9,558 nt of DNA from Acidobacteriota bacterium. GTDB taxonomy: Bacteria > Acidobacteriota > Vicinamibacteria > Vicinamibacterales > Fen-181. The translations under genes and the position numbers were made by a program. The notes below the pieces were generated by a model, which searched no databases, had not been told where the DNA came from, and saw nothing but the letters and a program-made list of their open reading frames with translations. How positions within the stretch are numbered: the stretch's first letter is position 1; every line of letters begins with the position of its first letter. Of this stretch, positions 8,180-9,558 are shown piece after piece. Where the stretch lies: contig JAJXZZ010000094.1 in assembly GCA_021779795.1 (NCBI GenBank), forward strand, positions 1 through 9,558, given 5' to 3'.

Positions 8180-9448
8180 ATGGTCAGAGTCGCACTCGTT
8201 GCCGACACGGTGGGGATGGCGCTGGGGACGATCCGGGCGAACAAGATGCGCTCGGCGCTCACGGTCCTCGGCGTCGTCATCGGCATCACCGCCATCGTCG
8301 GCATGAGCTCGATCATCCGCGGCTTCGACGAGTCGTTCCGCGACCTCATCCGGGAGCTGGGGCCGAACACGATCATCGTGGCCCGCGTGAGCTTCGCCAG
8401 CGCCGGGTCCGGCATCGACCGGAAGGAGCTGATGAAGCGGCCGAACCTGACGATCGAGGACGCCCAGGTGCTGAAGGCGGACATCCCCGACCTGCAGGCG
8501 GTCGCCCCGATGGTCCAGGGCCAGCAGCGGATGTTCTACCGCAACGAGCGGACGCAGTCGCTCGGCATCCTGGGCACGACCGCCGACTTCGTGGACGTCA
8601 ACTTCATCAAGGTGGCCCAGGGGCGGTTCTTCACCGAGAACGAGGTCACGCACGGCCGCCGGGTCGTCGTGCTCGGCCAGGTGCCGGCGCAGGCGTTCTT
8701 CGCCAACTCCGACCCGCTCGGCAAGGTGGTCCGCATCGGGACGACCGAGTTCACCGTCATCGGCGTCGCGGCGCCCCGGCCGTCGATCGGCGGGCTCGGC
8801 AACGACCAGGACGCCCTGGCCCTCATCCCGCACACGGCGTTCGCGCGGCTGTTCGGCAACGTGTCGCGGGGCGACAACCGCCGGATGGGCCGGTCGGTCA
8901 CGATCCTCGCCGTCCCCCGCGAGGGGGTCACGCGCGAGACGGCGATGCGCGAGGTCGAGACGGTGATGCGCATCCGGCATCGCCTCAAGCTGAACCAGGC
9001 GAGCGACTTCGACGTGGCCACGCAGGACATGGCGATGAAGTTCTTCGACCAGGCGACGGGCGCGATCTACCTGGCGCTGGTCGTGATCTCGTCGATCGCC
9101 CTGATGGTCGGCGGCATCGGCGTGATGGCCATCATGATGATCTCGGTGACCGAGCGGACGCGCGAGATCGGCGTGCGCAAGGCGCTCGGGGCCCGGCGGC
9201 GCGAGATCCTGTGGCAGTTCCTGCTCGAGGCGGTGGTGCTGACCTCGGTCGGCGGCCTGCTCGGCGTGCTGATCGGCGCCGCCGTCGGCCTGAGCGTCCG
9301 GGCGTTCACGCCGCTGCCGGTGTCGATGCCCTGGTGGTCGTTCGCCATCGGCTTCGCCTTCTCGGGGGGCGTCGGCATCTTCTTCGGCCTGTTCCCCGCC
9401 TTCCGGGCGTCGCGGCTGGATCCGATCGAGGCGCTGCGATACGAATAG
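8180..9448 (+). CDS. MacB/FtsX-type ABC transporter permease (second copy)
   Basis: The 422-residue product has the same layout as its neighbour. TM1 is about 24-47 after IRANKMRSALTVLG (18-31). A MacB_PCD periplasmic domain (about 48-290) follows. The FtsX domain has TM2 about 295-322, coupling segment TERTREIGVRKALGARRREI (324-343), TM3 about 345-372, TM4 about 384-405 and the ending FPAFRASRLDPIEALRYE. The periplasmic domain carries a Gly-rich loop (200-209) and an Arg-rich stretch (230-238) not obvious in the first copy. The start is supported by GGAAG at 8170-8174, five bases before the ATG. No ATPase domain is present. The DNA shares a 28-base identical run with the first permease gene in the coupling segment, in line with an old duplication under strong conservation. 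It is the last gene seen in the operon, and the ATP-binding gene may lie past the window end. Confidence 0.92.
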   Translation: MVRVALVADTVGMALGTIRANKMRSALTVLGVVIGITAIVGMSSIIRGFDESFRDLIRELGPNTIIVARVSFASAGSGIDRKELMKRPNLTIEDAQVLKADIPDLQAVAPMVQGQQRMFYRNERTQSLGILGTTADFVDVNFIKVAQGRFFTENEVTHGRRVVVLGQVPAQAFFANSDPLGKVVRIGTTEFTVIGVAAPRPSIGGLGNDQDALALIPHTAFARLFGNVSRGDNRRMGRSVTILAVPREGVTRETAMREVETVMRIRHRLKLNQASDFDVATQDMAMKFFDQATGAIYLALVVISSIALMVGGIGVMAIMMISVTERTREIGVRKALGARRREILWQFLLEAVVLTSVGGLLGVLIGAAVGLSVRAFTPLPVSMPWWSFAIGFAFSGGVGIFFGLFPAFRASRLDPIEALRYE

Positions 9449-9558
9449 CGCAGGGCTGAAGCCCTGCGGTATCCGTTGATCCTTTGATCCCTGGCAGCGG
9501 CGCAAGGCTGAAGCCCTGCGGGATCCGTTGATCCCTTGATCCTTGGCAGCGGCGCAAG
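9449..9558. repeat. 52-bp tandem repeat with internal palindrome
   Basis: Unit 1 (9449-9500) and unit 2 (9501-9552) match at 48 of 52 positions, and a third begins at 9553 and is cut by the window end. Each unit opens with a hairpin. In unit 1 it is CGCAGGGCT, loop GA, AGCCCTGCG, a perfect 9-bp stem. In unit 2 one base pair is lost (CGCAAGGCT). The second part of each unit has TTGATCC twice at 8-base spacing, and the unit ends GGCAGCGG. Unit 1 begins immediately after the stop codon of the second permease gene. It might end or stabilise the transcript, but no T-run is present. No gene is seen here. Confidence 0.85.

Overview
The window is about 9.6 kb of very GC-rich, tightly packed bacterial DNA. 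It holds two divergent operons back to back, with unusual intergenic repeats at most of the gene boundaries. The pilB-pilT-pilC order, the split FtsX-type export genes with a HlyD-type adaptor, the YIP1 protein and the many short palindromic or tandem intergenic repeats fit an uncultured Acidobacteriota (Vicinamibacteria-like) genome. That placement is inference, and Myxococcota or another high-GC soil lineage cannot be excluded. No tRNA, rRNA, CRISPR array or transposase gene is seen.

Left half, minus strand: pilB (start 4419), pilT (start 2657) and pilC (start 1484) encode the extension ATPase, the retraction ATPase and the inner-membrane platform of a type IV pilus. The gaps are only 4 and 36 bp, so they look like one transcription unit. 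All Walker, Asp-box, His-box and zinc-binding motifs are intact. PilB begins with a two-motif MshEN domain, the fold that binds cyclic di-GMP in several extension ATPases, so pilus extension may be second-messenger controlled. Pilin, PilMNOPQ and the PilSR regulators are not in the window.

Middle: 346 bp without a gene (4420-4765) separate the divergent operons. This stretch is rich in inverted repeats. It also has one AT-richer island (about 4708-4740) with a -10-like TAAAAT that lies inside a 9-bp-arm inverted repeat, which is a candidate promoter and operator.

Right half, plus strand: a YIP1-family membrane protein (4766), a HlyD/MacA-type periplasmic adaptor (5503, sharing ATGA with the YIP1 stop), and two MacB/FtsX-type ABC permeases (6866 and 8180). 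Together they look like a tripartite MacAB-like export or lipoprotein/lipid-handling system. No ATP-binding subunit is in the window, so it must lie downstream or elsewhere.

The most unusual content is intergenic. Two elements, one abutting the pilC stop (91-264) and one filling the gap between the permease genes (8091-8167), share the same architecture. Each has a left arm of tandem 7-bp units, the identical 16-bp core CACGCGTGACACACTG, and a right arm of the reverse-complement heptads. The heptad sequence differs completely between the two elements. Two further repeat families sit at the ends of the window: a 39-bp-period repeat at 1-69 and a 52-bp tandem repeat with an internal palindrome at 9449-9558.
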